Source: DASVAL01 sp035649575 (lineage in GTDB: Bacteria > Planctomycetota > UBA1135 > UBA2386). Taken from it: 46,670 nucleotides of DNA. Location: positions 1 through 46,670 of the forward strand of contig DASRJH010000197.1 in NCBI GenBank assembly GCA_035649575.1. Reading direction: 5' to 3'. The notes under the pieces were generated by a model that worked only from the letters and a program-made list of their open reading frames with translations, made no database searches and was not told the DNA's origin. Of this stretch, positions 25,651 to 34,255 are shown piece after piece (positions within the stretch are counted from its first letter, which is position 1; the number at the start of each line of letters is the position of its first letter). The position numbers and the translations under genes are program-made.

Positions 25651-26901
25651 TCACTGTCTGCCGAAGCCGCTGCCACTGCCATGGCTTGGGGTGCGGGGAA
25701 CCGCGGGAACGGCTGCCGGTGGCTGGACAGCCGAGGGACTCGCGTAGCCGCTGCCACCGCCGAAGCCGGCGAAGGGAGTCCCGGGAACGGGAGCCAGCGG
25801 CTGGCCGGGCGGCTGAGGGAAGGACTGGCCGTGCGGCGCATCCTCCTCGTCCTCCTCGTCCTCCTCGTCATGCGCCTGCTGCCTGATCTTCTGCATCAGC
25901 GAGCGGATCTCGCGCATCTCCTTGCGCATCTCGTCGATCATCGCGCGGATTTCGGCCTCGTCATCGGCCTCGGCAGCGCGGACGCGCCTCGCGGGGGTCG
26001 ACCTCGAGCGAACAGCAGTCTCCCCGTGCTCACCAACACCGAGCTTGCCCCGCAGCGCTTGGGCATGGGCCCTCAGTTCGTGTGCCTCGGCGGCGGCACG
26101 GGATGCCTCGTCCACGGTGCGCGCCACCGCGGTGGGCAGCTTGTCGGCGTACGCGCGCGACACGTCCGCGTGGCCGCGCTTCGACTGCGCTCCCTTCTCG
26201 GCGTAGGCCTTGGCCATGTCGGCGTGGGCCTTGGCAACGTCGGTGTAGACCTTTGCTGCGCCTTCGCGCGCACGCTCCATCTCTTCGTATTCGGCGTAGG
26301 CCCGGCGAGTCTTCGGAGTCTCCGGCGCCAGCGGAGCGGCAGGGGGCTGTGCTTCCACGTATCGCTTCGCATCCGCCTTTCCCGCCCTCGATGGCTTGAT
26401 TGCCCTCGGCGTCCCGCCAGTGGGTGCATCCCCTTCGTACTGGTAGACGCCACGCTTGCCTTCCACGGACCTGGCGCGGCGCAGCTTTGGCGTTTCGCCA
26501 CCCTCTTCGATGGTGACACCCTCCTCACCGGAGGTAGCCCTGAGTCGCTTGACTTCGAGGCCCTCGCCAGCGCGGACCTCGACGGCGCCACTCTCGACCG
26601 GTGCCAGCCCAGGCCTCTTCGCCGTCGTTGTCCTGGCGTTGCGCAACTGGGCCACGATGTCCTGGAGCGTCTTCCTCGCCTTCGCCTGCTCCTCGGCCGT
26701 CAGGTCGTCACCTTCGAGCAGCGCGATCACCTCGGCGAGGCGCCGCTGCACGCGCTCGTTCTGATCGGGGCCTTGCGCCGGCGCGCGCATACCCCCCATC
26801 GGCGCAGCTTGAGCCGGTATCCACACGGTCGTGGCAGCGACGCATGCTGCCGACAAGAGACAACTCCACAGCGTCTTCTCGATCCACAGGGTCTTGTTCA
26901 T
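25651..26901 (-). CDS. Secreted Ala-rich coiled-coil protein downstream of the M56 peptidase
   Basis: This encodes 416 residues with a signal peptide (LLSAACVAATTVWIPAQAAP). An N-terminal helical segment (RVQRRLAEVIALLEGDDLTA) is followed by a charged region and then a long coiled-coil with near-repeats around TDVAKAHADMAKAYAEKGAQ and HADVSRAYADKL. An acidic DEEDEEDEED run and a Pro/Gly/Ser-rich tail follow. It starts 3 bases after the M56 stop and so belongs to the BlaI-controlled operon. It may be the peptidase's substrate or effector; this is inference from order only. Confidence 0.8.
   Translation of the reverse strand: MNKTLWIEKTLWSCLLSAACVAATTVWIPAQAAPMGGMRAPAQGPDQNERVQRRLAEVIALLEGDDLTAEEQAKARKTLQDIVAQLRNARTTTAKRPGLAPVESGAVEVRAGEGLEVKRLRATSGEEGVTIEEGGETPKLRRARSVEGKRGVYQYEGDAPTGGTPRAIKPSRAGKADAKRYVEAQPPAAPLAPETPKTRRAYAEYEEMERAREGAAKVYTDVAKAHADMAKAYAEKGAQSKRGHADVSRAYADKLPTAVARTVDEASRAAAEAHELRAHAQALRGKLGVGEHGETAVRSRSTPARRVRAAEADDEAEIRAMIDEMRKEMREIRSLMQKIRQQAHDEEDEEDEEDAPHGQSFPQPPGQPLAPVPGTPFAGFGGGSGYASPSAVQPPAAVPAVPRTPSHGSGSGFGRQ
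25841..25867 (+). repeat. Three perfect 9-bp tandem repeats
   Basis: TCCTCCTCG occurs three times in a row. On the minus strand it encodes the acidic (DEE)n run of the coiled-coil protein; the length is a multiple of three so copy-number change would keep the frame. Confidence 0.8.
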
Positions 26902-26904
26902 GGT

Positions 26905-28236
26905 TCACCTCGGCGATTCAACTACTTCGATGTCTCGGCGGTCGAGGCGGACACGCAGACGCGCACTCAGCCGTTCGAGAACGAGCAGCCGATGCGTGAG
27001 CATCGACACGAGCTGCTCGAGTTCGGGGGACTTGCGCCGGCCTTCGAGGTCGGCTCGCAGGCTCGCGACTTCGGCCACGAGCTCGGCGTGCTCCTGTTGC
27101 AGGAGCTGGGCCGCGGACCGCAGCGGACTCGCAGCAGGAATCTTCGCGCCCAAGGCTGCGAACACCGCGGCTGCAGGCGACTCACTCACGATTGCGGTCG
27201 GGGCAGACGGCGCCGGCGCGCTTGACGTCGCCGCCACGCCGGGCGCCACCAGGGTCAGCGCCGACAACGACACGCCGCTGCACGCCATGGCCACGAGGCG
27301 ATGGGGTCGCGACCGCCGCTGCGGCTTCAACGCGGCTTCGATGCGTTCGCGCAGCGACGAAGCGCGCGCCGCCATGCCGAGCGCCACGAGCGGCGTGCCG
27401 GATCCCGGCCGCAGCCATTCGGCGACGTCGAGCAGACACCGCGCTACGGCCGTCGGACTCGAGTGCTGCGCCGCGATCGCATCGCAGCGGAACTCGATCA
27501 GCCGCGCCCACCGGCGCCGCACGGCGAGGAACAGCACCTGCCAGGGAAACAGCGCCTGTAGCCAGGCCGCGAGCCACATCCAGCCCGGATCACCGCGGCG
27601 CAAGTGCGCGATCTCGTGGGCCAGCATCGCGCGCAGCGAGGCATCGCCGAGTTCGCAGGCACGGGCGGGCAGGCAGATCTCGGGCCTGATCAAGCCGAAC
27701 GCGATCGGCGTCGCGATGAACTCGCAAGTGCTCACGTGCGGCGACTGCCGCATGCCGAGCCCGCGTGCGACCGTGGCCGCCATCGCGAGCACGCGCGAGT
27801 CCACGTCGGGTTGCCGCAGCGCGAGCACGCGGTGCAGGCTGACCCGCACGAACCACAACCACAGGAGCCCCAGGACCATGAGACCTGCGGCGGCCGCGAC
27901 GATCGCGATGGGCCCTGACCATGGCACGACGTCCGGCGCAGTCATCGCCGGCAGCACCGGGACCGCCGCCGGCTCGTCGGCGACGAGGCCGCCCGACAAC
28001 AGCGGGGCGTTCGGCGTCAACGCGAGGAACGGCCACGGGCTGCCGAGCGCGAAGTACTGCACGCTGCTGCTCACGAGGGCAGCCCACAGCGAGAGTCGCA
28101 GGGCTCCTTCCTGGAATCCGATCGCACGGTTGCGCAGAGCGGTCCCGAGCAGCAGCGCGATCCCGAGCACGAGCGTCGAGTGCAGCGCGAACGTGCACAG
28201 CCAGTCCGCCACACCCTGGAGGTCAGCCGCGGTCAT
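26905..28236 (-). CDS. M56-family (BlaR1/MecR1-like) membrane metallopeptidase
   Basis: This encodes 443 residues. Hydrophobic helices occur near residues 15-35, 45-65 and 105-130. The zinc site is HEIAHLRRGDP (His207, Glu208, His211), followed by WLQALFPWQVLFLAVRRRWARLIEFRCDA, which supplies the third ligand Glu. A further helix lies near residue 315 (LVAMACSGVSLSALTLVAPG), and then a coiled-coil tail (AQLLQQEHAELVAEVASLRADLEG) faces the periplasm. There is no penicillin-binding sensor domain, so the signal is probably not a beta-lactam. In known systems the peptidase triggers inactivation of the BlaI repressor. It overlaps blaI as ATGA. Confidence 0.93.
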   Translation of the reverse strand: MTAADLQGVADWLCTFALHSTLVLGIALLLGTALRNRAIGFQEGALRLSLWAALVSSSVQYFALGSPWPFLALTPNAPLLSGGLVADEPAAVPVLPAMTAPDVVPWSGPIAIVAAAAGLMVLGLLWLWFVRVSLHRVLALRQPDVDSRVLAMAATVARGLGMRQSPHVSTCEFIATPIAFGLIRPEICLPARACELGDASLRAMLAHEIAHLRRGDPGWMWLAAWLQALFPWQVLFLAVRRRWARLIEFRCDAIAAQHSSPTAVARCLLDVAEWLRPGSGTPLVALGMAARASSLRERIEAALKPQRRSRPHRLVAMACSGVSLSALTLVAPGVAATSSAPAPSAPTAIVSESPAAAVFAALGAKIPAASPLRSAAQLLQQEHAELVAEVASLRADLEGRRKSPELEQLVSMLTHRLLVLERLSARLRVRLDRRDIEVVESPR

Positions 28237-28628
28237 GGCCGGCGCCCCTTCTTCTGGCTGCGTTCGGCGTCCGCGACCTGTTTGCGCAAGTCGTCGAGCT
28301 CACTGAGCTCGATCTCGCCTTCCCGCAGCAGGTGATTCACGAGCGCCAGCGGATCGCCGTCGAACAGCCGCGCCACGAGGTCGCCGACGAGGTTGCGTTG
28401 CACGAGGTCAGGGTCGACCTCGGCGCGATAGAGGAACTGGCGGCCCTGCCCGCGGTGCGACACGAGCCCCTTCTCCTCCATCTTGCGCAGCATCGTGGCA
28501 ATCGTCGTCAGCGCGAGCCCGCGGTCGCTCAACGCGCCGTGAACCTCGCTGACAGGGGCTTCGCCGCGGTTCCAGAGCGCACGCAGGATCGCCAGCTGCA
28601 GGTCGCCGAGATTGCGGGGTCCCTTCAT
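28233..28628 (-). CDS. BlaI/MecI-family transcriptional repressor
   Basis: This encodes 131 residues from the ATG at 28628; the open frame continues 11 codons upstream but these cross the operator. The winged-helix core is NLGDLQLAILRALWNRGEAP, then VSEVHGALSDRGLALTTIATMLRKMEEKGLVSHR, followed by the dimerisation helices (LVGDLVARLFDGDPLALVNHLL). BlaI proteins bind dyad operators as dimers and are released on proteolysis triggered by a partner M56 peptidase, which is encoded immediately downstream. Two matching dyads lie just upstream, implying autoregulation. Confidence 0.94.
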   Translation of the reverse strand: MKGPRNLGDLQLAILRALWNRGEAPVSEVHGALSDRGLALTTIATMLRKMEEKGLVSHRGQGRQFLYRAEVDPDLVQRNLVGDLVARLFDGDPLALVNHLLREGEIELSELDDLRKQVADAERSQKKGRRP

Positions 28629-28636
28629 GCGTCCAG

Positions 28637-28642
28637 ATACTA
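28637..28642 (-). promoter_or_regulatory. Putative -10 element of the BlaI operon
   Basis: TAGTAT on the minus strand, 8 bases before the blaI ATG and overlapping the first operator dyad. The transcript would be leaderless or nearly so, and repressor binding would block the polymerase. Confidence 0.45.
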
Positions 28643-28674
28643 CCAGAGTAGTCGAATCCAACTACTCAGGTAGT
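28639..28674. promoter_or_regulatory. Twin BlaI-type operators
   Basis: Two perfect dyads, ACTAC-CAGA-GTAGT at 28639-28652 and ACTAC-TCAG-GTAGT at 28661-28674, lie 11 bases upstream of the blaI start. Their centres are 22 bp apart, about two helical turns, so two repressor dimers would bind on the same DNA face. The half-site resembles known BlaI/MecI sites (TAC...GTA core). Confidence 0.75.
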
Positions 28675-28708
28675 AGCAAGACGCTCCCGGAAATCCATTG
28701 CTTGCGAT

Positions 28709-28725
28709 GCGGGCAAAGAACCCGC
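28709..28725 (-). terminator. Short hairpin after the GSGCPG-protein gene
   Basis: GCGGG and CCCGC (28709-28713 and 28721-28725) pair around a 7-base loop about 25 bases past the stop at 28750. There is no strong T-tract, so terminator function is doubtful. Confidence 0.25.
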
Positions 28726-28749
28726 CTCGGGGGCGCCGGGCGCCGTCGA

Positions 28750-29805
28750 TCAGCCGCCGATCGGCGCCACGATCGAGTGGAGACCGGCCGTGATCGACAG
28801 CAGGCCGTTCAACGCAAGTGGGTCGAGCACAACCCACTGCGTGAAGAACGACATGCCGATGTAGCCGGTAGTGCCCGGCAGTTGGATCGGCAGCGTCGCG
28901 AGGCCCCCGCCCGCACCGCCGCCGACCGTAACGCCTGCGTTGACGATGACGGGATTGGCCCGGAGCATGCAGTTGGACATCGGATAGCCGAGCAGGCTCG
29001 GGAGGTCGACGGGCAACGGGATCGGTCCGAAAGCGGTGTTGCTGTCGCCGAAGATCCAGAGGTAGATGCGCTGCGATGCAGCGTTCGCCAGTTGGTGCGT
29101 CCACAGGATGCCGGGCCAAGGGATCTCCGAGGCCGTACCCACGGGCACGAACCCTCCTTCCCCAGGGCAGCCGGAGCCGAAGCTGATCATCACGCCAGGG
29201 CGAGCGGTGAAGCGCACATCCATGCCGAGACCGTCGCTCACCGTACCGCTCGTCGCACCGGCCGAGCCGGGCGCGTAGACGCGCATGATCGTGCCCACCT
29301 GGCCGGCAGCGCCGCGGAAGTTGTAGGAGAAGGGCAGGCTGCCGAGGCTGTTGCCGAAGATCCTGATCTCGAGCAGGACTGGCCGCACTCCATCCCAGGT
29401 GAACTTCGTGAGGAACGGCACGGTGAGGACCACGGCGCCGGGCGTGCCGGCAAGGAGTTGCACGTTGCCGGGGGGCTTCACGACGACCGGTGCATCGGCG
29501 TAGTTCGTGTTGAAGTTGCCCGTGACGCCCGACCAGAGGCCGTGCGACATCAGGATCTCGCAGTTGATCTGCGCCGCTTGGCTCGTCGGCGTCGTTCCGG
29601 CCAGGAACTCGATGCGCTCGATGCGCATCGGGGTCGGCAGTTGAGCCTGAAAACTCGGCGCGGAGAACCACTGCTGGTAGCGGCCGATGCCAGCTGGCCA
29701 GGGGCGGTCGACGTTGACGGCCCCCGGCAGGCCCGGGATCGTGAAGGTCACGCTCTGCGCGGACAGCGTGGCCAAAATACAAGGCAAGAGCAGGAGGGCT
29801 CGCAT
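28750..29805 (-). CDS. Secreted protein with C-terminal GSGCPG module
   Basis: This encodes 351 residues from the ATG at 29805; codons upstream in frame lack protein-like composition. The signal peptide is MRALLLLPCILATLSAQS. Residues ~20-200 are a beta-rich domain (MRIERIEFLAGTTPTSQAAQ). From about residue 205 comes a module starting ISFGSGCPGEGGFVPVGTAS and including QRIYLWIFGDSNTAFGPIPLPVDL, then FTQWVVLDPLALNGLLSITAGLH. I associate such GSGCPG modules with extracellular proteins of some planctomycete lineages; their role is unknown. A TACACT hexamer lies 31 bases upstream of the ATG. Confidence 0.82.
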   Translation of the reverse strand: MRALLLLPCILATLSAQSVTFTIPGLPGAVNVDRPWPAGIGRYQQWFSAPSFQAQLPTPMRIERIEFLAGTTPTSQAAQINCEILMSHGLWSGVTGNFNTNYADAPVVVKPPGNVQLLAGTPGAVVLTVPFLTKFTWDGVRPVLLEIRIFGNSLGSLPFSYNFRGAAGQVGTIMRVYAPGSAGATSGTVSDGLGMDVRFTARPGVMISFGSGCPGEGGFVPVGTASEIPWPGILWTHQLANAASQRIYLWIFGDSNTAFGPIPLPVDLPSLLGYPMSNCMLRANPVIVNAGVTVGGGAGGGLATLPIQLPGTTGYIGMSFFTQWVVLDPLALNGLLSITAGLHSIVAPIGG

Positions 29806-30355
29806 GAGGGAACTCGAACTACGCCGGGATTGAGGCAGTGTACTGGATGGCGAGGCCAAAGGAGAGGCTGCCTCTCGAGCGGGGGTTAGAAGCCCATAGT
29901 CCTGGCCACTGTCCCGGCAACGCGCGTTGAGACGGCCCCTGGGGAAGTGATGCCCCGCCCGGACGCCGAAATGCGCCTTTCGCGGTCCACTGCGGAGGAC
30001 ATCCGCTGGATGCCCGCTAGAACCATCAGTTCCATCTCGCGCCGTGGGGCACCATTTGCGCCCGGGTGCGGAGATGGCAGATGCCACCGGTTCGAGGCCG
30101 TGAGGCGCCTTCTGGCCCTGGTACGGACCGAAACTTCGAGCCCGAGCGTTGCGCCCGGCCGCTCCCGAGCGGCTGCGGCCTCGATCCAACACGTGGATCG
30201 ACAGTCACTTCGATGATGCCTTACGGTCGGGGACGGAACCTTTACCGCGGGGGGGCTCCGACCTTGACCGGAATCGCGGCAAGGTCCACGGCATGATCTC
30301 TCCGCCGATCCCCGATGGGTATTGGCAGACTGCCGATAGTGGTGAGGCCCGCGTC
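29806..30355. other. Intergenic region, no gene seen
   Basis: These 550 bases separate the divergent secreted-protein gene and ppk1. The open frame at 29947-30216 has an Arg/Ser/Pro-biased translation and no recognisable features. The ppk1 frame is open from 30149, with an ATG at 30293, but that leader is not like the family. No RNA gene, repeat or strong hairpin was identified. Confidence 0.6.
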
Positions 30356-32665
30356 ATGAGTGAACTGCCGGAGATCGAGACGATGCGTCTGCCAAACGAG
30401 AGCCTCAGCCGCCAGCATCGCCAGCCCGACCCTGCGCCGAGCCCGTCGGCCGGCGCCCCGACCGCCGAACCGGCCGCCGGCAGTGCCCCCGCGGCACTCG
30501 CCCCGGTGCCGCCCCCCCCGCCGCCGCCACCGATCGCTTCGATCGACCGGACGACGCTGTTCGTGAATCGCGAACAGTCGTGGCTCGCCTTCAACCGGCG
30601 CGTGCTCGAGGAGGCCCAGGACCCCACGGTGCCGCTGCTCGAGCGCGTCAAGTTCCTCGCCATCGCGAGCACCAACCTCGACGAGTTCTTCGAGATCCGG
30701 GTGGCCGGCGTCATGGAGCTCTTCGACGCCGGCTTGCAGGGCGAGAACCCCGACGGCATCAAGCCGCAAGACGAGCTCGAGCTGGTGCGGACAGGTGCTC
30801 ATGCCTTGACCGCGTTGATGCACGTCACCTGGCGCGAGCAGCTCGTGCCGGAACTGGCGAAGGCCGGCATCGAGTTCCGGCCCGTCCGGCAGTTGACCTT
30901 GGCCCAGCAGAAGTGGGTCGACTCCTACTTCCGGAAGGAGATCTATCCGATCGTGACGCCGCTCGCGGTCGACCCGGCGCACCCGTTCCCGGTGCTGCTC
31001 AACAAGTCGCTGAATCTCGTCGTGCTGCTGCTCGATCCGCGCCAGGTCCGCCGCACGCACCGCATGGCGGTCGTGCAGGTGCCGCGCTCGCTGCCGCGCC
31101 TGCTGCGGCTGCCCGAGATCGACGGCCAGCGCGCTTACGTGTTCATGGCCGACATCGTGCTCCAGAACCTGCGCGAGCTGTTCCCGGGGCTCGAGGTCGT
31201 GCACGCGAGCACGTTCCGCGTCACGCGCGACAGCAATCTCGACGTCGACGAAGTGCACGGCACCGACCTCATGAGCTCCATCGAGAAGGAGCTCGTGAAG
31301 CGACGCCGCGGCGAACCCGTGCGCCTCGAGATCGACAGCGGCGCGCACCCCGACGTGATCGATCGCTTCCTCAAGGCCTTCGCGCTCGAGATCGACGACG
31401 TCTATTTCTGCGACGGACCCGTGAACCTCGGCCGCATCAGCGAGCTCTACCAGATGGTCGAGCAGCCCGAGCTCAAGGAGCCGCCTGCTTCGCCGCGCCG
31501 TCAGTGGAGCTGGGTCACTTCCGACGAGATGTTCGCTGACCTGTCGCTCGGCGACATCCTGCTCCATCATCCCTACGAGTCGTTCGCTACCGTCGAGGAC
31601 TTCGTGCGCTTCGCCGCGCGCGATCCCAAGGTGCTCGCGATCAAGCAGACGATCTACCGCGCGGGCAGCAAGAACCCGATGGTCGAAGCGCTGATCGAGG
31701 CCGCGCAGCAGAAGAAAGTGGTCACGGCGATCGTCGAGCTCAAGGCGCGATTCGACGAAGAGGCGAACATCCTCTGGGCGCGGCGCATGGAGCAGGCCGG
31801 TGTGCACGTCGTCTACGGCATCGTCGGGATGAAGACGCACGCCAAGTGCACGCTGATCGTCCGGCGCGAAGACGACGGCACGCTGCGCCGCTACTGCCAC
31901 ATCGGCACCGGCAACTACAACCCGGCCACGGCGCGGCTCTACACCGACGTCGGGTTGTTGTCCGGGCGCGCCGACCTCGGCGAGGAGGTCGCCGAGACCT
32001 TCAACATGATCACGGGCTACACGCGTGTGCCGCAGATGGAGCACCTGCTCGTGTCTCCGTTCACGATGCGCGACAAGGTGCTGCAGCTGATCCGCAACGA
32101 GATCGAGAACAAGAAGGCCGGCAAGCCCGCGGGCATCCGCGCCAAGCTCAACAACCTCACCGACCCCCAGGTCATCGTCGCGCTCTACGAAGCGTCGCGC
32201 GCCGGCGTGACCGTGCAGCTCGCCGTTCGCAGCAGTTGCTGCTTGCGACCCGGCGTGCCCGGCCTCAGCGAGAACATCACGGTCAAGGCGATCATCGACC
32301 GTTTCCTCGAACACAGCCGCGCCTTCTCCTTCGAGAACGCGGGCAACACGCTCGTCTACCTGTCGTCCGCCGACTGGATGGCTCGGAGCCTCGACCGCCG
32401 CGTTGAAGTCGCCGCTCCCGTGCTCGACCCCGAGCTCAAGAAGCGCGTCATCGACGAGGTGCTCGGCATGTCGCTGAACGACAACACGAAGGCGCGTCGT
32501 GTGCTGCAGACCGGCCAGAGCGAACGAATCGTGCGCGGCGAGGGCGAGGTCGCGCTGCGCAGCCAGCAGGCGCTGCTCGAGATGGCGCAGAAGCAACCCG
32601 AGTCGACCGGCGATGGTTCGGTGTCCGAGCCGCAGAAGCGGCGCAAGAAGAAGAAGAAGGCGTAG
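30356..32665 (+). CDS. ppk1: Polyphosphate kinase 1
   Basis: This encodes 769 residues from the ATG at 30356; earlier in-frame starts exist. An N-terminal extension rich in Ala/Pro ends in a run of seven prolines. The Ppk1 core then begins LFVNREQSWLAFNRRVLEEA with FLAIASTNLDEFFEIRVAG. The catalytic domains contain VLAIKQTIYRAGSKNPMVEA, IVGMKTHAKCTLIVRRE (His495, at the phospho-histidine region), HIGTGNYNPATARLYTDVGL and LSENITVKAIIDRFLEHSRAF. The C-terminus is Lys-rich (RRKKKKK). It makes polyphosphate from ATP, reversibly, and is typically membrane-associated. No ppx or pho genes lie next to it. Confidence 0.96.
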   Translation: MSELPEIETMRLPNESLSRQHRQPDPAPSPSAGAPTAEPAAGSAPAALAPVPPPPPPPPIASIDRTTLFVNREQSWLAFNRRVLEEAQDPTVPLLERVKFLAIASTNLDEFFEIRVAGVMELFDAGLQGENPDGIKPQDELELVRTGAHALTALMHVTWREQLVPELAKAGIEFRPVRQLTLAQQKWVDSYFRKEIYPIVTPLAVDPAHPFPVLLNKSLNLVVLLLDPRQVRRTHRMAVVQVPRSLPRLLRLPEIDGQRAYVFMADIVLQNLRELFPGLEVVHASTFRVTRDSNLDVDEVHGTDLMSSIEKELVKRRRGEPVRLEIDSGAHPDVIDRFLKAFALEIDDVYFCDGPVNLGRISELYQMVEQPELKEPPASPRRQWSWVTSDEMFADLSLGDILLHHPYESFATVEDFVRFAARDPKVLAIKQTIYRAGSKNPMVEALIEAAQQKKVVTAIVELKARFDEEANILWARRMEQAGVHVVYGIVGMKTHAKCTLIVRREDDGTLRRYCHIGTGNYNPATARLYTDVGLLSGRADLGEEVAETFNMITGYTRVPQMEHLLVSPFTMRDKVLQLIRNEIENKKAGKPAGIRAKLNNLTDPQVIVALYEASRAGVTVQLAVRSSCCLRPGVPGLSENITVKAIIDRFLEHSRAFSFENAGNTLVYLSSADWMARSLDRRVEVAAPVLDPELKKRVIDEVLGMSLNDNTKARRVLQTGQSERIVRGEGEVALRSQQALLEMAQKQPESTGDGSVSEPQKRRKKKKKA

Positions 32666-32747
32666 CAGCCCGGCCGCGCGCAGCGCGACAGCTTGCGAGA
32701 CTACGCGCCCAGAGGCTCGATCCCTTGAGTGCGCGGCGGAGATCCCG

Positions 32748-32753
32748 TACGGT
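32748..32753 (+). promoter_or_regulatory. Putative -10 element for the cytochrome c gene
   Basis: TACGGT followed by 9 bases and then the TTG start at 32763. No Shine-Dalgarno sequence is visible, consistent with leaderless transcription. Confidence 0.35.
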
Positions 32754-32762
32754 CGCGCCGCC

Positions 32763-33167
32763 TTGGAACCGACCGTCCCTGACTCGCCACCAACCGTCAG
32801 TCGCGCCATCCCGATCACCGCGTTCGTGTTCTTCGGCATCTGCATCGTGCTGACCTTCGCGCTGCAGGAGCGCGGCCAGGCCATCAGCGGGCCGACCGAT
32901 CCGCTCGCGCAGCGCGGCCACGACATCTATCGCAGGGTCTGCCAGGCGTGCCACAACGCCAATCCGAGGCTCGACGGCACCAGCGGATCGACGCCGGGTC
33001 CCGCGATCGCGGACGCGAGCCTCGAGCTGCTGGAGGCGCGCGTGGTGCGCAAGGAGTATCCCGCTGGCTACAAGCCGAAGCGCGCCACGCAAAACATGAC
33101 CGCGTTCCCGGATCTCGCGCCCGAGATCGAAGCACTCGCTGCGTTCCTCGAGTGGAGCCGGCAGTAG
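32763..33167 (+). CDS. Membrane-anchored monohaem cytochrome c
   Basis: This encodes 134 residues. No ATG is usable; the TTG at 32763 gives LEPTVPDSPPTVSRAIPITA before the helix FVFFGICIVLTFALQ, which anchors the protein. The c-type haem motif is CQACHN (Cys60, Cys63, His64) and the likely distal ligand is Met in QNMTAFPDLAPEI. It is a class I cytochrome c of the periplasm. It converges on a PuuD-like membrane protein; in full-length PuuD the two domains are fused, so the pair may work together. Upstream start codons in frame lie in an Arg/Ser-rich translation and are rejected. Confidence 0.82.
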   Translation: MEPTVPDSPPTVSRAIPITAFVFFGICIVLTFALQERGQAISGPTDPLAQRGHDIYRRVCQACHNANPRLDGTSGSTPGPAIADASLELLEARVVRKEYPAGYKPKRATQNMTAFPDLAPEIEALAAFLEWSRQ

Positions 33168-33223
33168 TTCCCGTCGCCGCGGTGCGAGATCACGGCGCCA
33201 CGGGCTGACTCACCGGGGGCGAA

Positions 33224-33940
33224 TCATGGCCCACCGCTGAGCAAGAGGCTCATCAGCACGACGAAAACCACCGTCACCGCAAACCCGAGCGTGATTGCGC
33301 CCTTCACGGTGGTCAGCGGCTTGCGCGTCTTCTCGTTGCCCTTCAGGGCATTCCACTGCAGCGCACCGACGAGCACCACGAACACGATCCACCAGACCAT
33401 CGGCCCCTTGAGGCCGATCAGGTTGGGCATGTGCGAAGCCGCCCCCATGTAGAACAGCATCGGGATCGACAGCACGAAGTTCGTGCGTGAGGCCATGCCG
33501 GCAGTCGCTCCCTTCGCGGCTGCCTCGGGAATCGCCTGACCGCCCTTTGCGACCTGTTCGGCCGACGCGATCACGACCTTCTGGTTCGGCCAGATCACGA
33601 ACCACACGTTGAACCACATCAGCGTGCCGAGCAGGCCGCCGGTCAGGATCAGCGTGACGTAGGGCGAATCCCACGGTACGGCCTGCGCGCCGTGGGTCTT
33701 GGCCATGATGATGCTCCAGCCGGTCAGGAACGTGAACATCGCACCCCAGCGGAACCACCACAGCGCCACCGGCAACACACCTCGCACCATGCCGCTGCGC
33801 ACCCCCGCGTCCGCGTTCTTGAAGAACGGCGTCTGCACGAGGTTGAAGTAGTAGAGCATCCCGATCCAGGCGATCCCGGCCAGGAAGTGGAACCAGCGCA
33901 GCAGGAACTGCACGCCGTCGGCAGTGAAGAGGGAGCCCAT
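33224..33940 (-). CDS. Urate hydroxylase PuuD-like integral membrane protein
   Basis: This encodes 238 residues and starts MGSLFTADGVQFLLRWFHFLAG, with AGAAGG-type Shine-Dalgarno sequence 7 bases before the ATG. About six membrane helices follow, with the segments GIAWIGMLYYFNLVQTPFF, LPVALWWFRWGAMFTFLTGW, GTLMWFNVWFVIWPNQK and GAASHMPNLIGLKGPM. Conserved His and Trp residues in these helices match the N-terminal membrane domain of PuuD (Urate_ox_N). The usual C-terminal cytochrome c domain is absent; a separate cytochrome c gene lies 56 bases away on the other strand. Substrate is uncertain because other purine genes are absent. Confidence 0.78.
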   Translation of the reverse strand: MGSLFTADGVQFLLRWFHFLAGIAWIGMLYYFNLVQTPFFKNADAGVRSGMVRGVLPVALWWFRWGAMFTFLTGWSIIMAKTHGAQAVPWDSPYVTLILTGGLLGTLMWFNVWFVIWPNQKVVIASAEQVAKGGQAIPEAAAKGATAGMASRTNFVLSIPMLFYMGAASHMPNLIGLKGPMVWWIVFVVLVGALQWNALKGNEKTRKPLTTVKGAITLGFAVTVVFVVLMSLLLSGGP

Positions 33941-34255
33941 GGTCTTGCCTTCTTTTGCAATGCCCCTCGGTTCGTGCCGGTGCCGGCACGGGGGGCGGCG
34001 AGAGGGAGTGCGACGAGAACGAACTCGGCATCGCGGGACCGCGTCCGCGCGAGATCCGGCCGAGGGGGTGCGATGATAGCTGCGGGCCCCAATGAATCAC
34101 GCTTCTTCGGCATGGCCGGACTTCGCCGCGTGTCCGCGGCAGCAAGGGGCTCGGTGGAATCGCGAGTGCGCCGACGTGCGTAGCGATCGCGGCGCCGCAC
34201 GCGCTACGCTGCCTCGATCGCGCGCGATCGCGCGTCCTCAAACCAGGAGCCGTCA
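33941..34255. other. Divergent intergenic region
   Basis: These 315 bases hold the promoters of the PuuD-like gene and the lipoprotein at 34256. A TACGCT hexamer at 34205-34210 and an AGGAG 6 bases before the ATG at 34256 are the recognisable signals. The palindrome ATCGCGCGCGAT near 34218 is probably compositional. No small gene was convincing. Confidence 0.5.
34205..34210 (+). promoter_or_regulatory. Putative -10 element for the lipoprotein at 34256
   Basis: TACGCT in the context GCTACGCTGCC, 45 bases before the ATG, which in this case has a proper AGGAG ribosome-binding site. The same GCTACGCTG string occurs at 35201-35209. Confidence 0.4.

Noticed and set aside
29947..30216. Possible small gene between the GSGCPG-protein gene and ppk1
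   Set aside because: No ribosome-binding site, biased Arg/Ser/Pro translation, no recognisable motif.
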